Source: Homarus americanus
Taxonomy: Eukaryota > Arthropoda > Malacostraca > Decapoda > Nephropidae
Length of the DNA: 64,000 nucleotides
Direction of reading: 5' to 3'
Assembly (NCBI RefSeq): GCF_018991925.1
Contig: NW_024736071.1
Coordinates: forward strand, 11,649,952 to 11,713,951
Both the position numbers and the translations under genes were made by a program. The notes under the pieces are model-generated. The model had not been told where the DNA came from. It did not search any database and saw only the letters and a program-made list of their open reading frames with translations. Every line of letters starts with the position of its first letter. Within the stretch, counting starts at the first letter, position 1. Positions 1-10,334 of the stretch are shown here, one piece after another.

Positions 1-640
1 CCATCACTAACAAAAGACAACAAAGAAGAATAATAAACGCAACATCTGATGAACACTGGTATGAGTGTGTCAATGTTGAACACTGAACATCCTTATAGCC
101 TATATACTATAATTAATAATATCAAGACTGATTAATTATTAAAGAAACTGTCACTGTTGAGAGGTAAACAATCAGGTGCTACACTGACTCAACCAACACA
201 ACATGTACGCTCACACATGCATGCATAACACACACGTTATTAACATGGGTCGTATATTAAGATATTTTCTACGATGATACAGATAAGTAACACAATTTGA
301 CAACACAGTACGTGGTAGTATACAGACGAGAGAATGTAAAAAAAAAATAATGAAAATGAAAGAGTACACTTACCGATGTTTGTACTTTAAAGAGTAGTAA
401 TTGGCAGGAGGGGGGGGGAGTACCTGACCCAAGCTGACCTGACAAACCCATCAGTTGCTCCTCAGAGGTCAGGTCAACCTTCCCTCTTCCCAGTTTCACC
501 TAATATTGACCTTTTTGTGTGTTTATAAACTCTAGATGAATATTATAAAAAAAAGGTTTATTGTAGTAGTTTCTCTTTAGTAATCTGATACAAGTTAAAT
601 ATATTTGTGTATAGAGTAGAGCAAATTATTAGCCTGTATA
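1..640. other. non-repetitive AT-rich flank, no gene seen
   Basis: No open frame with coding character, RNA gene or array is visible here. There are short homopolymers, including a run of G near 410. The longest open frame is on the minus strand at 269-499 and has no recognisable domain or splice context. Confidence 0.6.
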
Positions 641-642
641 GT

Positions 643-1428
643 AGGTGCAGGTGGTGATGGTAGGTGGAGGTGGTGATGGTAGGTGGAGGTGGTGATGGTA
701 GGTGGAGGTGGTGATGGTGTGATGCAGGTGGTGATGGTAGGTGCAGGTGTGATGAGTAGGTGACAGGTGGTGATGGTGGTGCAGGAGGTGGTGGTGAGTG
801 GAGGTGGGTGATGGTGGGTGGGTGGTGATGGGTAGGTGCAGGTGGTGATGGTAGGTGGAGGTGGTGATGGTGTAGGTGCAGGTGGTGATGGTAGGTGCAG
901 GTGGGTGATGGGTGGGGTGCAGGTGGTGATGGCCGGTGGAGTGGGTAGGTGATGGGGTGCGGGTGGTGATGGGGTGGTGGTGATAGGTGCAGGTGGTAAT
1001 GGTAGGTGCAGGTGGTGATAGTAGGTGGAGGTGGTGATGATAGGTGCAGGTGGTGATGGTAGGTGGAGGTGGTAATGGTAGGTGGAGGTATTGTTGGTAG
1101 GTGGTGGTGATAGGTGCAGGTAGCAATGGTAGGTGGAGGTGGCGATGATAGGTGCAGGTGGTGGTGATAGGTGCAGGTGGTAATGGTAGGTGGAAGTATT
1201 GTTGGTAGGTGGTGGTGATAGGTGCAGGTAGCAATGGTAGGTGGAGGTATTTGGTAGGTGGTGATGGGTGCAGGTAGCAATGGTAGGTGGAGGTGGCGAT
1301 GATAGGTGCAGGTGGTGGTGATAGGTGCAGGTGGTAATGGTAGGTGGAAGTATTGTTGGTAGGTGGTGGTGATAGGTGCAGGTAGCAATGGTAGGTGGAG
1401 GTGGCGATGGTAGATGCAGTTGGTGATG
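643..1428. repeat. 19-bp minisatellite with a 108-bp higher-order repeat
   Basis: The basic unit is 19 bp (core GGTAGGTGGAGGTGGTGAT). This is clear near 661, 680 and 699, where copies start exactly 19 bp apart. In the right half a 108-bp composite unit appears: the marker CAGGTAGCAATGG starts at 1117, 1225, 1271 and 1379. The 108-bp blocks at 1117-1224 and 1271-1378 look identical, with a truncated 46-bp copy between them. The minus-strand Pro/Thr/His-rich open frames exist because three 19-bp units make 57 bp with no stop; they are not genes. Confidence 0.9.
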
Positions 1429-1439
1429 GTAGACAACAC

Positions 1440-1529
1440 CTCGGTGAGTATTGTCGTCGTAGGTCAGTTTACCATCAGTATCGCCGCCCAATTTAGTACT
1501 GAACTGCATCCCAGCAAGTGGATGAAGGT
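1440..1529 (-). CDS. candidate internal exon, unknown product
   Basis: Read on the minus strand, a pyrimidine-rich acceptor (ending TTTGTGTCCAG) leads into a short open stretch with coding-like composition. It contains the peptide HPLAGMQFSTKLGGDTDGKL, followed by TYDDNTHR. Two donors are possible: GATG|GTAAAC gives an exon at 1473-1529, and GAG|GTGTTG gives 1440-1529. The segment GGDTDGKLTYDD has the spacing of an EF-hand loop (acidic residues at positions 3, 5 and 12, Gly at 6, Leu at 8), but position 1 is Gly, so calcium binding is doubtful. A second frame is also open over the shorter exon. The 19-bp array starts just downstream and would lie in the next intron. This is an inference from splice signals and composition only. 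Confidence 0.28.
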
Positions 1530-1539
1530 CTGGACACAA

Positions 1540-1890
1540 AGGCAGGTGTGGAGCTGGTGTGCAAGACTCTCCGAATTATATATCAATCGTGTGTCAACCG
1601 ATATATACAACCTCCTACAGCTACACATACAGATGGGTGTGTGTAGGTTTTATGTGTGTGTATCTGTGTGTGTGTGTTAAGTATTCACCTGGCAAACCCT
1701 TTGTAGAAGTGCGTGTACGTGTGCACATGGGTGTGTGAGTCCTTCCTTCCACTGGCTGTCATAAGAAGGAAGTACACACAAATTAGGGTTGCATTTTCCG
1801 GTATTGGCGAGACATATGAGTGTCGATGGGGCCGGGGACAGCTATTTAAGGATTATAAAGGCGGGGCACTTCATGGTCCTGACCCAGCCA
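1540..1890. other. single-copy stretch with TATA-like motifs
   Basis: No supported gene. It holds short GT runs (1640-1680) and two TATA-like motifs, TATTTAAG at 1843 and TATAAAG at 1854, followed by GCGGGGC. No arthropod initiator is seen at the expected distance, so a promoter is not called. Confidence 0.35.
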
Positions 1891-1894
1891 CCAC

Positions 1895-4800
1895 CACACT
1901 CATGCTGCCTCACACTTCCTCACACAGCCCCACACTGCTTCACACAGTCCACACTGCCTCACATAGTCCTCACACTGCTTCACACAGTCCACACTGCCTC
2001 ACATAGTCCTCACACTGCTTCACACAGTCCTCACACTGCCCTCACACCGCTTCACAGAGTCCACACTGCCTCACATAGTCCTCACACTGCTTCACACAGT
2101 CCTCATACTGCCTCATATTTCTCATACTGCCCTCACATAGTCCTCACACTATACTCACAGTCCTCACACAGTCCTCACACACCCCTCACACACTCCTCGC
2201 ACTGCTTCACACAGTCCTCACATTGCCTCACACACTCCTTGCACTGCTTCACACAGTCCTCACATTGCCTCACACAGTCCTCCACCTGCCCTCACACAGT
2301 CCTCACACTGCCTAACACAGCCCTCACACTGCCTCACAAAGTTCTCACACTGCCTCACACGGTCTTCACAGTCCTCACACTGCCCCACACAATCCTCACA
2401 CTGCGTCCAACATACCCTTATGCTGCGTTATAATTCCTCACACAGTGCTCACACTGCCTCACAGTGCTCACACTGCCTCGCACAGTGCTCACACTGCCTC
2501 ACACAGTGCTCACACTGCCTCACACAGTGCTCACACTGGTCCACACAGCCCTCATACTGCCTCACACTGTCTCACACAGTTCTCATACTGCATCACACAC
2601 TCCTCACACTGTTTCACAACCCTCACACTGCCTCACATAGTCCTCATACTGCATCACACACTCCTCACATTACTTCACAAATCCCTCACATTGCCTCACA
2701 CAGTCCTCATACTGCATCAAACACTCCTCACACTGCTTCACACAACCCTCACACTGCCTCACACAATCCTCATACTGCATCACACACACACTCCTCCACA
2801 CAGACCTCACACTCCCCACACTGCCTCACACACTCCTCACACTGCCTCCCACACTCCTCACACAGCCTCACACATCCCTCACACAGCCTCCACACACACA
2901 CACTCCTCCACACAGCCTCACACACTCCTCATCCCTCCACACTGTCCCACACAGACCTCCCACACACCTCCTCACACTGTCTCACACACACTCCTCACCT
3001 GCCTCACACAGACCTCACACACACTCCTCACACATCCCCCCACACTGCCCCACACTGCCCACACAGACCTCACCTCCTCACACTGCCTCACACCTCCTCA
3101 CATCCCTCACACACACTCCCACACACACTCCTCATACTGCCTCACTGACTCACACAGACCTCACACACTCCTCCACACATCCCTCACACAGCCTCACACA
3201 CACTCCTCACACTGCCTCACACAGCCTCACACTGCCTCACACATCCCTCACACAGCCTCACACACTCCTCATCCCTCACACAGCCTCACACACTCCTCAC
3301 ACAGACCACTCCTCACACTGCCTCACACTCCTCCACACTGCCTCACACAGCCTCCACACATCCCTCCACAGCCTCACACTGCCTACATCCCTCCCACACA
3401 GCCTCACACTGCCTCACACAGCCTCACACTGCCTCACACACACACTCCTCACACAGCCTCCCACTGCCTCACACAGCCTCACACTGCCTCACACACACCT
3501 CCCACACAGACCTCACACAGCCCTCACACAACCTCACACACACACTCCTCACCTCCTCACACTCCTCACACTGCCTCACACACTCCTCACACTGCCTCAC
3601 ACAGCCCCCAGCCTCACACAGCCTCTGCCTCACACAGCCTCCTCACCTCACATCCTCTCACACAGCCTCACACTTCTCCACACATCCCTCACACAGCCTC
3701 ACACACACACACACTCCTCCACACTGCCTCACACACACTCCTCACATCCCTCACACTGCCCCACCAGACCTCACACTCTTCACACTGCCTCATACTGCCT
3801 CACACACTCCTCACACAGCCTCACACTGCCTCACACTGCCCCACACAGACGTCACACTCACCTCACATCCCTCACACTGCCTCACACACTCCTCCACACA
3901 GCCACACATCCCTCACACTGCCCCACACATCCCTCCACTGCCTCACACACTCCTCACACAGCCTCCACACATCCCTCCACACTGCCTCACACATCCCTCA
4001 CACTGCCTCACACATCCCTCCTGCCTCACATCCCTCCACACAGCCTCACATCCCTCACACTGCCTCACATCCCTCATACTGCCTCACACACACTCCTCAC
4101 ACAGCCTCACACATCCCTCACACCTGCCCCACATCCCCTCCAATGCCTCACACCTCCCTCACACAGCCTCACATCCCTCCACCTGCCCCACATCCCTCAC
4201 ACTGCCTCACCTCCCTCCACACAGCCTCACACATCCCTCATACTGCCTCACACATCCCTCACACAGCTCACACATCCCTCACACTGCCCACACATCCCTC
4301 CACACTGCCTCACACACTCCTCCACACAGCCTCACACATCCCTCACACTGCCCTACACATCCCTCACACTGCCTCACACATCCCTCACACAGCCTCACAC
4401 ATCCCTCACACTGCCTCCTGCCCCACAGACCTCATACTCCCACACATCCCTCACACTGCCTCACACATCCCTCATACTGCCTCAAACACTCCTCACACAG
4501 CCTCACATCCCTCCCTGCCCCATCCCTCACACTGCCTCACATACTCCCTCTCACAGCCTCACACATCCCTCACACAGCCTCACACATCCCTCACACAGCC
4601 CTCACACATCCCTCACACTGCCCCACACATCCCTCACACAGCCTCACACATCCCTCACACTGCCTCACACATCCCTCACACCCTCACACACTCCTCACAC
4701 TGCCTCATCCCTCCTGCCCCACATCCCTCACACTGCCCCAGACATCCCTCACACAGCCTCACACATCCCTCCCACACTGCCCACACATCCCTCACACAGC

Positions 4801-6548
4801 CTCCACACATCCCTCCACACTGCCTCACACATCCCTCACACTGCCTCACACCTCCCTCACACAGCCTCACACATCCCTCACTGCCCCACACATCCCTCAC
4901 AGCCCCTCACACATCCCTCACACAGCCTCACATCCCTCATACTGCCCCACATCCCTCACACAGCCTCACACATCCCTCACACAGCCTCACACATCCCTCC
5001 CACAGCCTCCCACACCTCCTCACACAGCCTCACATCCTCACTGCCTCACACTGCCCCACATACTCCTCACACAGCCTCACATCCCTCACACTGCCCCACA
5101 CATCCCCACACAGCCTCCACATCCCTCACACTGCCTCACACATCCCTCCCTGCCTCACACCTCCTCACACAGCCTCATACATCCCTCCACACTGCCCCAC
5201 ATCCTCACACTGCCCCACATCCCTCACAGCCTCACACATCCCTCACACTGCCCATCCCTCCACAGCCTCACATCCCTCACACTGCCTCACACATCCCTCA
5301 CACTGCCTCACACACTCCTCACACAGCCCCTCACACATCCCTCACACTGCCCCACATCCCTCACACAGCCTCACACATCCCTCACACTGCCTCACCATCC
5401 CCTCACACTGCCTCACACCTCCTCCCACACAGCCTCACATCCCTCACTGCCTCACACATCCCTCCACCTGCCCCACACATCCCACAGCCTCCCACATCCC
5501 TCACACTGCCCACATCCCTCACACAGCCTCACACATCCCTCACACTGCCTCCACATCCCTCCACACTGCCCTTACACACTCCTCACACAGCCTCACACAT
5601 CCCTCACACTGCCTCACACATCCCTCACACAGCCTCACACCTCCTCACACAGCCTCACACACTCCTCACACATCCCTCACACTGCCTCCACACACTCCTC
5701 ACACAGCCCCTCACACATCCCTCACACTGCCCCACATCCCTCCACACAGCCTCACACATCCCTCACACAGCCTCCACACACATCCTCACACTGCCTCACA
5801 CACTCCTCACACAGCCTCACATCCCTCACTGCCCCACACATCCCTCCACACAGCCTCACACATCCCTCACACAGCCTCCACACATCCCTCACACAGCCTC
5901 ACACATCCCTCACACTGCCTCACACACTCCTCACACAGCCTCACATCCCTCACACTGCCTCACATCCTTCCACACAGCCTCACACATCCCTCACACTGCC
6001 TCACACACTCCTCACACAGCCTCACACATCCCTCACACTGCCTCACATCCCCTCACACTGCCTCACACACTCCTCACACAGCCTCACACATCCCTCACAC
6101 AGCCTCACATCCTCACACTGCCTCACACACACTCCTCACACAGCCTCACACATCCCTCACACTGCCTCACACACTCCTCACACAGCCTCACATCCCTCCA
6201 CACTGCCCCACATCCCTCACTCAGCCTCACAGATCCCTCACTGCCTCCCATCCCTCACACTGCCTCACACACCTCCTCCACACAGCCTCACATCCCTCCA
6301 CACTGCCCCACACATCCCTCACACAGCCTCACACATCCCTCACACTGCCCCACACATCCCTCACACTGCTCACACACCTCCTCACACAGCCTCACATCCC
6401 TCACACAGCCTCACACATCCCTCACACAGCCTCACACATCCCTCACACTGCCCCACACATCCCTCACACAGCCTCACACATCCCTCACACTGCCCCACAC
6501 ATCCCTCACACAGCCTCACACATCCCTCACACTGCTTCACACAGCCAC
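1895..6548. repeat. large 21-bp minisatellite array, about 4.6 kb
   Basis: Copies alternate CCTCACACATCC (or CACAGTCC, CACACTCC) with CTCACACTG or CTCACACAG, giving a 21-bp period. The + strand is almost without G and has essentially no TGA, TAA or TAG in any frame. This produces the 1390-codon open frame at 2445-6617. That frame passes back and forth through all three readings of the unit (HTASHIP, LTHPSHC, TSLTLPH) wherever copies carry indels, which argues against selection for a protein. The left part (1.9-2.8 kb) favours AGTCC variants and the right part favours ATCCC variants, so there are at least two expansion phases. Confidence 0.95.
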
Positions 6549-6649
6549 TGTAGGATGTATCTCTCTACGGACGATTTGTTGATAATAATTACGTGGAGAA
6601 AGTCGTCAACCCCATGAAGTACAACTGTTCTTTGTAGTGCTCCATCCAG

Positions 6650-6872
6650 TCCGTGATGCTGTAGTGATGCTGTTCGTAGTGCTGTAGACTGTGTGATGCT
6701 GTAGTGATGCTGTCCGTAGTGCTGTAGACTGTGTGAGCTGTAGTGATGCTGTCCGTAGTGCTGTAGACTGTGTGATGCTGTAGTGATGCTGTCCGTAGTG
6801 CTGTAGACTGTGTGATGCTGTAGTGATGCTGTCCGTAGTGCTGTAGACTATGTGATGCTGTAGGTAGACTAA
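6650..6872. repeat. 40-bp minisatellite, about 5.5 copies
   Basis: The marker CGTAGTGCTGTAGACT starts at 6675, 6715, 6754, 6794 and 6834, so the unit is 40 bp with one 39-bp copy. The unit contains an internal GATGCTGTAGT duplication. Overlapping minus-strand open frames with SLQHY or STAL repeats are read-through of the array. Confidence 0.9.
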
Positions 6873-6985
6873 GTAATGCTGACTTTGGTTCATGGCCCAA
6901 CACGCTGGTTCACGGACCATCATTGTGCAATTAATTTCTCTCTCTACACCTCAGCATCTCCCTCTCTTTCTCGCTCTGTCTTTCT

Positions 6986-6986
6986 A

Positions 6987-7043
<57 letters not shown>
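6986..7043. repeat. (TCTG)n microsatellite
   Basis: About 14 copies of a TCTG/GTCT tetranucleotide. Confidence 0.95.
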
Positions 7044-7045
<2 letters not shown>

Positions 7046-7068
7046 CCTCCTTTCTCTTGGAGTGTACC

Positions 7069-7069
7069 A

Positions 7070-7158
<89 letters not shown>
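7069..7158. repeat. (TG)n microsatellite
   Basis: About 90 bp of TG dinucleotide with one interruption (TCAATG) near 7103. Confidence 0.95.
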
Positions 7159-7161
<3 letters not shown>

Positions 7162-7197
7162 TGATCCATCACCGCTGGTGTACAGTGGCTGTCTGGC

Positions 7198-7975
7198 CGT
7201 CTCTCACACTCCTCCCCTCTTTCCTCGTCTCTTCTCTCACCTACTACCTCCCTCCTCCTTCCCACCTCCTCCTTCCCACCTCCTCCTCCTCTTCCCCTAC
7301 ACCACCTTTCCACCTCCTCTTCCTTCTCATCTCTTTATCTTCTCCTACTCCTTCTCATCTCCTCCTCCTCCCTTCCCTCTCTCCTCTTCCCCCTTCTCCT
7401 CTTCCCCCTCACCCCTCTTCTGCCTCCTTCTTCCCATCCTATCCTCCCTCCTACTTTTTCCTTTTTCACACCGTCTCCTCCATCCTCTCACCCTCCTCCT
7501 ACCCTCTCCTTCTTTCTCCCCCCTTCCCACTTCACCTTTCCGCCCTCCCATCTTTCTCTTTCGCACCTCCACTTCTCCTTTCCACTTCCCCTCCTACCTC
7601 TCCCTCTTTCCAACCATCTCTTGGGGTTCTTCCTCTTCCCCCCTTCATTCTCTCACTCTCTTTCCCACGTCCCTCTTCTCCTCTCTTCCCTTTCCACCTC
7701 TCCCTTTCCCTTCTCCTTATCCTCTCCCCTGCTGCTTCTTACCCCATCCTCTTCTTCCTCCTCATCCTCCCCTCTCCTCCTTCCCTCCACCTCCTTTCCA
7801 TCTCCCGTTCCTTCTTACCTTTTCCCCTGCTCCTCCTCTTCCTTTCCTTCCCTCCTCTTCCTTCCCCTCCTCCTCCTCTTCCTTCCCCTCTTCCTTTTCC
7901 TCCCCTCTTCCTCCCCATTCTCCTTCTCACCTCACCCCTATTCCCCCCCTCTCGTTCCCCACACTCCCCCCACCT
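7198..7975. repeat. polypyrimidine tract, about 780 bp
   Basis: The + strand is almost purely C and T (CTCCTCTTCC-like low complexity) with rare purines. There is no fixed unit. Long homopyrimidine/homopurine DNA can form intramolecular triplexes; here that is only a compositional prediction. The Ser/Pro/Leu-rich open frames on both strands are compositional. Confidence 0.9.
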
Positions 7976-8088
7976 ATGGTCAGGCACAGTGGTGTATTGC
8001 ATTACTTTATGATCTGAGTGATTTAAATGACATAGAAATGGGAATCCAAGACTAGTGAGTGACATTACGGTCATTGTAACACTTATAC

Positions 8089-8089
<1 letters not shown>

Positions 8090-8142
<53 letters not shown>
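8090..8142. repeat. (GA)n microsatellite
   Basis: About 26 uninterrupted GA dinucleotides. Confidence 0.95.
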
Positions 8143-8148
<6 letters not shown>

Positions 8149-8504
8149 CATCTTACTGTTGTTGTATACGTTTAGGGTTTAATCTCCCATTACTTCCCGT
8201 CCACGCTGTTTATCTGGTGAAGACTACACTACCTCCCATTACCATAATTACTCACCTCTAAACAGGATGTAGTCCAACCCATAGCTGCCCACTGACCTAC
8301 TGACCCGAGTCTGGTGTTGCGTCATCTGGGAGGTCAAATGAGGTCATCCGGGGTCAGGAACCGCTTGTCTACCTGTCTTGTTATTTAGACAGGTGTGCGT
8401 GTGTGTGTGTGCTGAGAAAGTTTGTGTGTTATTGTAAGTAATCTGTGTTTCTGTGTATGTGTGTTAGTGTGCGTAAGAATATGTATATCTGTAAGTGTTG
8501 TATG

Positions 8505-8505
<1 letters not shown>
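8143..8505. other. single-copy stretch, no gene seen
   Basis: Mixed-composition sequence with a short GT-rich piece at 8396-8490. No coding island or RNA gene recognised. Confidence 0.5.

Positions 8506-8579
<74 letters not shown>
8506..8579. repeat. (AAT)n microsatellite
   Basis: About 24 copies of the ATA/AAT triplet. Confidence 0.95.
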
Positions 8580-8960
8580 TTGACCAATTAATTATTACAT
8601 CTTAAAGTTAGGTACACAATTTACAACATATAAAACAATAATAACTACAGCACATTAGTTTACATAATTACTAATAATATTCATATTACTTGAACCAGTT
8701 ATCAGGAAAATTAAGAAATTAGAGAGACGTATTTAAGAGTAAACATTATTACAAGCGACCAATCAATCTACATGATACAGTTCATAGTAAAGTAGTAATG
8801 TTATATAAGTGATTGTTGACCTTTCGTGGTGTTCTGTCCTCATGGGTCAGGGTGGCAGTAACAGATATAGTACGAGTGTGTGAATTGTGGCAGGTGTCTT
8901 GAGGTGGCAGGTGTCGTCCCGGGTAATTTTTAGTTATTTGAGGTAAGGCGCAGATCTCTA

Positions 8961-9012
8961 GGTTAGGTTAGTTTAGATTAGGTTTGGTTAGGTTAGGTTA
9001 GGTTAGGTTAAT
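8961..9012. repeat. interstitial (TTAGG)n telomere-type array
   Basis: GGTTA pentamers run through this stretch, first degenerate (GTTTAGATTAGGTTT) and then perfect. TTAGG is the canonical telomere repeat of most arthropods. This copy is short, imperfect and embedded in unique sequence, so it is an interstitial relic or chance pentamer array rather than a chromosome end. Confidence 0.85.
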
Positions 9013-9120
9013 AAGTCATTGGTTAAAGTGTTAAGCGTATTGCCTACTGACTATCCTGGTAATTTATTCAATTACTTCTTTAGATAACTCGAATCTAGGA
9101 AATATAATCACGGAAAATGT

Positions 9121-9180
9121 AACCTTACCTTACCTTACCTTACCTTACCTTACCTTACCTTACCTTACCTTACCTTACCA
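9121..9180. repeat. (CCTTA)n pentanucleotide array
   Basis: Eleven to twelve perfect copies of CCTTA. The complement is TAAGG, a one-base relative of, but not identical to, the telomere repeat 110 bp upstream. Confidence 0.93.
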
Positions 9181-9237
9181 ACTCCAACCTAGCCAAAAAA
9201 TGTGATCTTTTCTTGTGAGACTCGGGTGTAATACTGA

Positions 9238-9535
9238 GGTTGTATGCAGTATACCTAGGAGACAACAGTATACCTAGGAGACAACATTACATCTATGAGA
9301 CAACAGTGCACCTAGGAGACAACAGTATACCTAGGAGACAACAGTATACCTAGGAGACAACAGTACACCTAGGAGAAACGTGTACACCTAGGAGACAACA
9401 GTACACCTAGGAGACAGCAGTGCATCTAGGAGACAGCAGTATACCTAGGAGACAGCAGTATACCTAGGAGACAACAGTATACCTAGGAGACAGCAGTGCA
9501 CCTAAGAGACAACAGTGCACCTAGGAGACATGTGT
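9238..9535. repeat. 19-bp minisatellite containing CCTAGG
   Basis: About 15 copies of a 19-bp unit (CCTAGGAGACAACAGTATA, with ACAGC, GTGCA and GTACA variants). Each full copy carries the palindrome CCTAGG. Confidence 0.92.
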
Positions 9536-9554
9536 AGGTGGATGAATCTCTTAC

Positions 9555-9635
9555 TGTAAGTCTTGTTGACACACGGACAGCGGCGGGCGGCCAAGTGGTG
9601 AACCTCTCCCCATCCATCAGTGACTCTACGGGCAG
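9555..9635 (-). CDS. candidate 81-bp exon, unknown product
   Basis: On the minus strand a long CT-rich tract ending CTTCTGGTCCAG forms a plausible acceptor, and ACTTACA|GTAAGAG forms a strong donor. The 81 bp between them are 27 whole codons in one frame (starting LPVESLMDGERFTTW) and are also open in a second frame (ending RCPCVNKTY). The donor lies in a near-palindrome (CTTACTGTAAG on +), so the + strand also has a strong donor (ACT|GTAAGT), and strand is uncertain. The island is unlike the purine-rich array on one side and the 19-bp array on the other. The CT tract that scores as the acceptor is simply the complement of that array, which weakens the case. Confidence 0.25.
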
Positions 9636-9649
9636 CTGGACCAGAAGGG

Positions 9650-10330
9650 AGGTGACGAGGGAGGGAGGGAGAGAAGGAGGAAGGGTGAGAAGCATGGAGG
9701 GAAGAAGGGTGATAGCTTGGGAGGGAGGGAGAATGGGAGGAGGATTGAGAGAGGCAGGGAGGATGGGGGTAGGGTGAGTGAGAAAGAGGGAATAGGGAAG
9801 GTGAGAGGTGGGAGGAGGATTGAGAGGCAGTGAAGGAGGAATGATGAGAGGCAAAGAAGGAGGAGAAGCAAGGAGGGAGGAAGGGTGAATGACAGGGTGG
9901 GTGGGTGAGAGAGAAACAGGGAGGGAGAGTGAGAGGCAAGGAGGGAAGGAAGGAGGAAGGGTGAGAGATAAAGAAGGAGGAAGAGAGACAAGGGAATGAA
10001 GGAAGGGTGAGAGAGAGGCGGATAGGGGGGGGAGGGAGGGAAGGAGGAAGGGTGAGAGACAAGGAAGGGGGAAGAGAGGTAAGAAAAGAGGGAGGAACAG
10101 CTAATGGGAGACGGGCCGGAGAACTACTGTAGGAGGGAGAATGAAGGAGGTGCAGAAGAAGGAAGAGGAAGAGGGAAGTAAAAGAGTGAGAGGCGGTGAG
10201 CAAGGAGGCAAAGGAGGTATGATGAGTGTAGGAGAGGGGCTGAGGGAGATGAGGTGAGGGAGATGGGAGGGAGATAGGGGAGGTGAGGAAGACAGAGCAG
10301 CAAATGGAAGGACAAATAAAAATGTTGAGT
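9650..10330. repeat. polypurine low-complexity block
   Basis: GGAGGGAGGAAGGGTGAGAG-like sequence with no clear fixed period. It is nearly C-free on the + strand. Minus-strand open frames (Ser/Leu/Pro-rich) are compositional. Confidence 0.88.
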
Positions 10331-10334
10331 GAGG

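Noticed and set aside
2445..6617. Very long open frame (1390 codons) as a secreted or structural protein gene
   Set aside because: Pure satellite; the frame switches among three unit readings at indels, with no domain and no splice context.
6984..7313. Cys/Val-rich and Thr/His-rich open frames as cysteine-rich peptides
   Set aside because: Read-through of TCTG and TG microsatellites.
8961..9012. Chromosome end (true telomere)
   Set aside because: Array is short, imperfect and flanked on both sides by tens of kilobases of other sequence.
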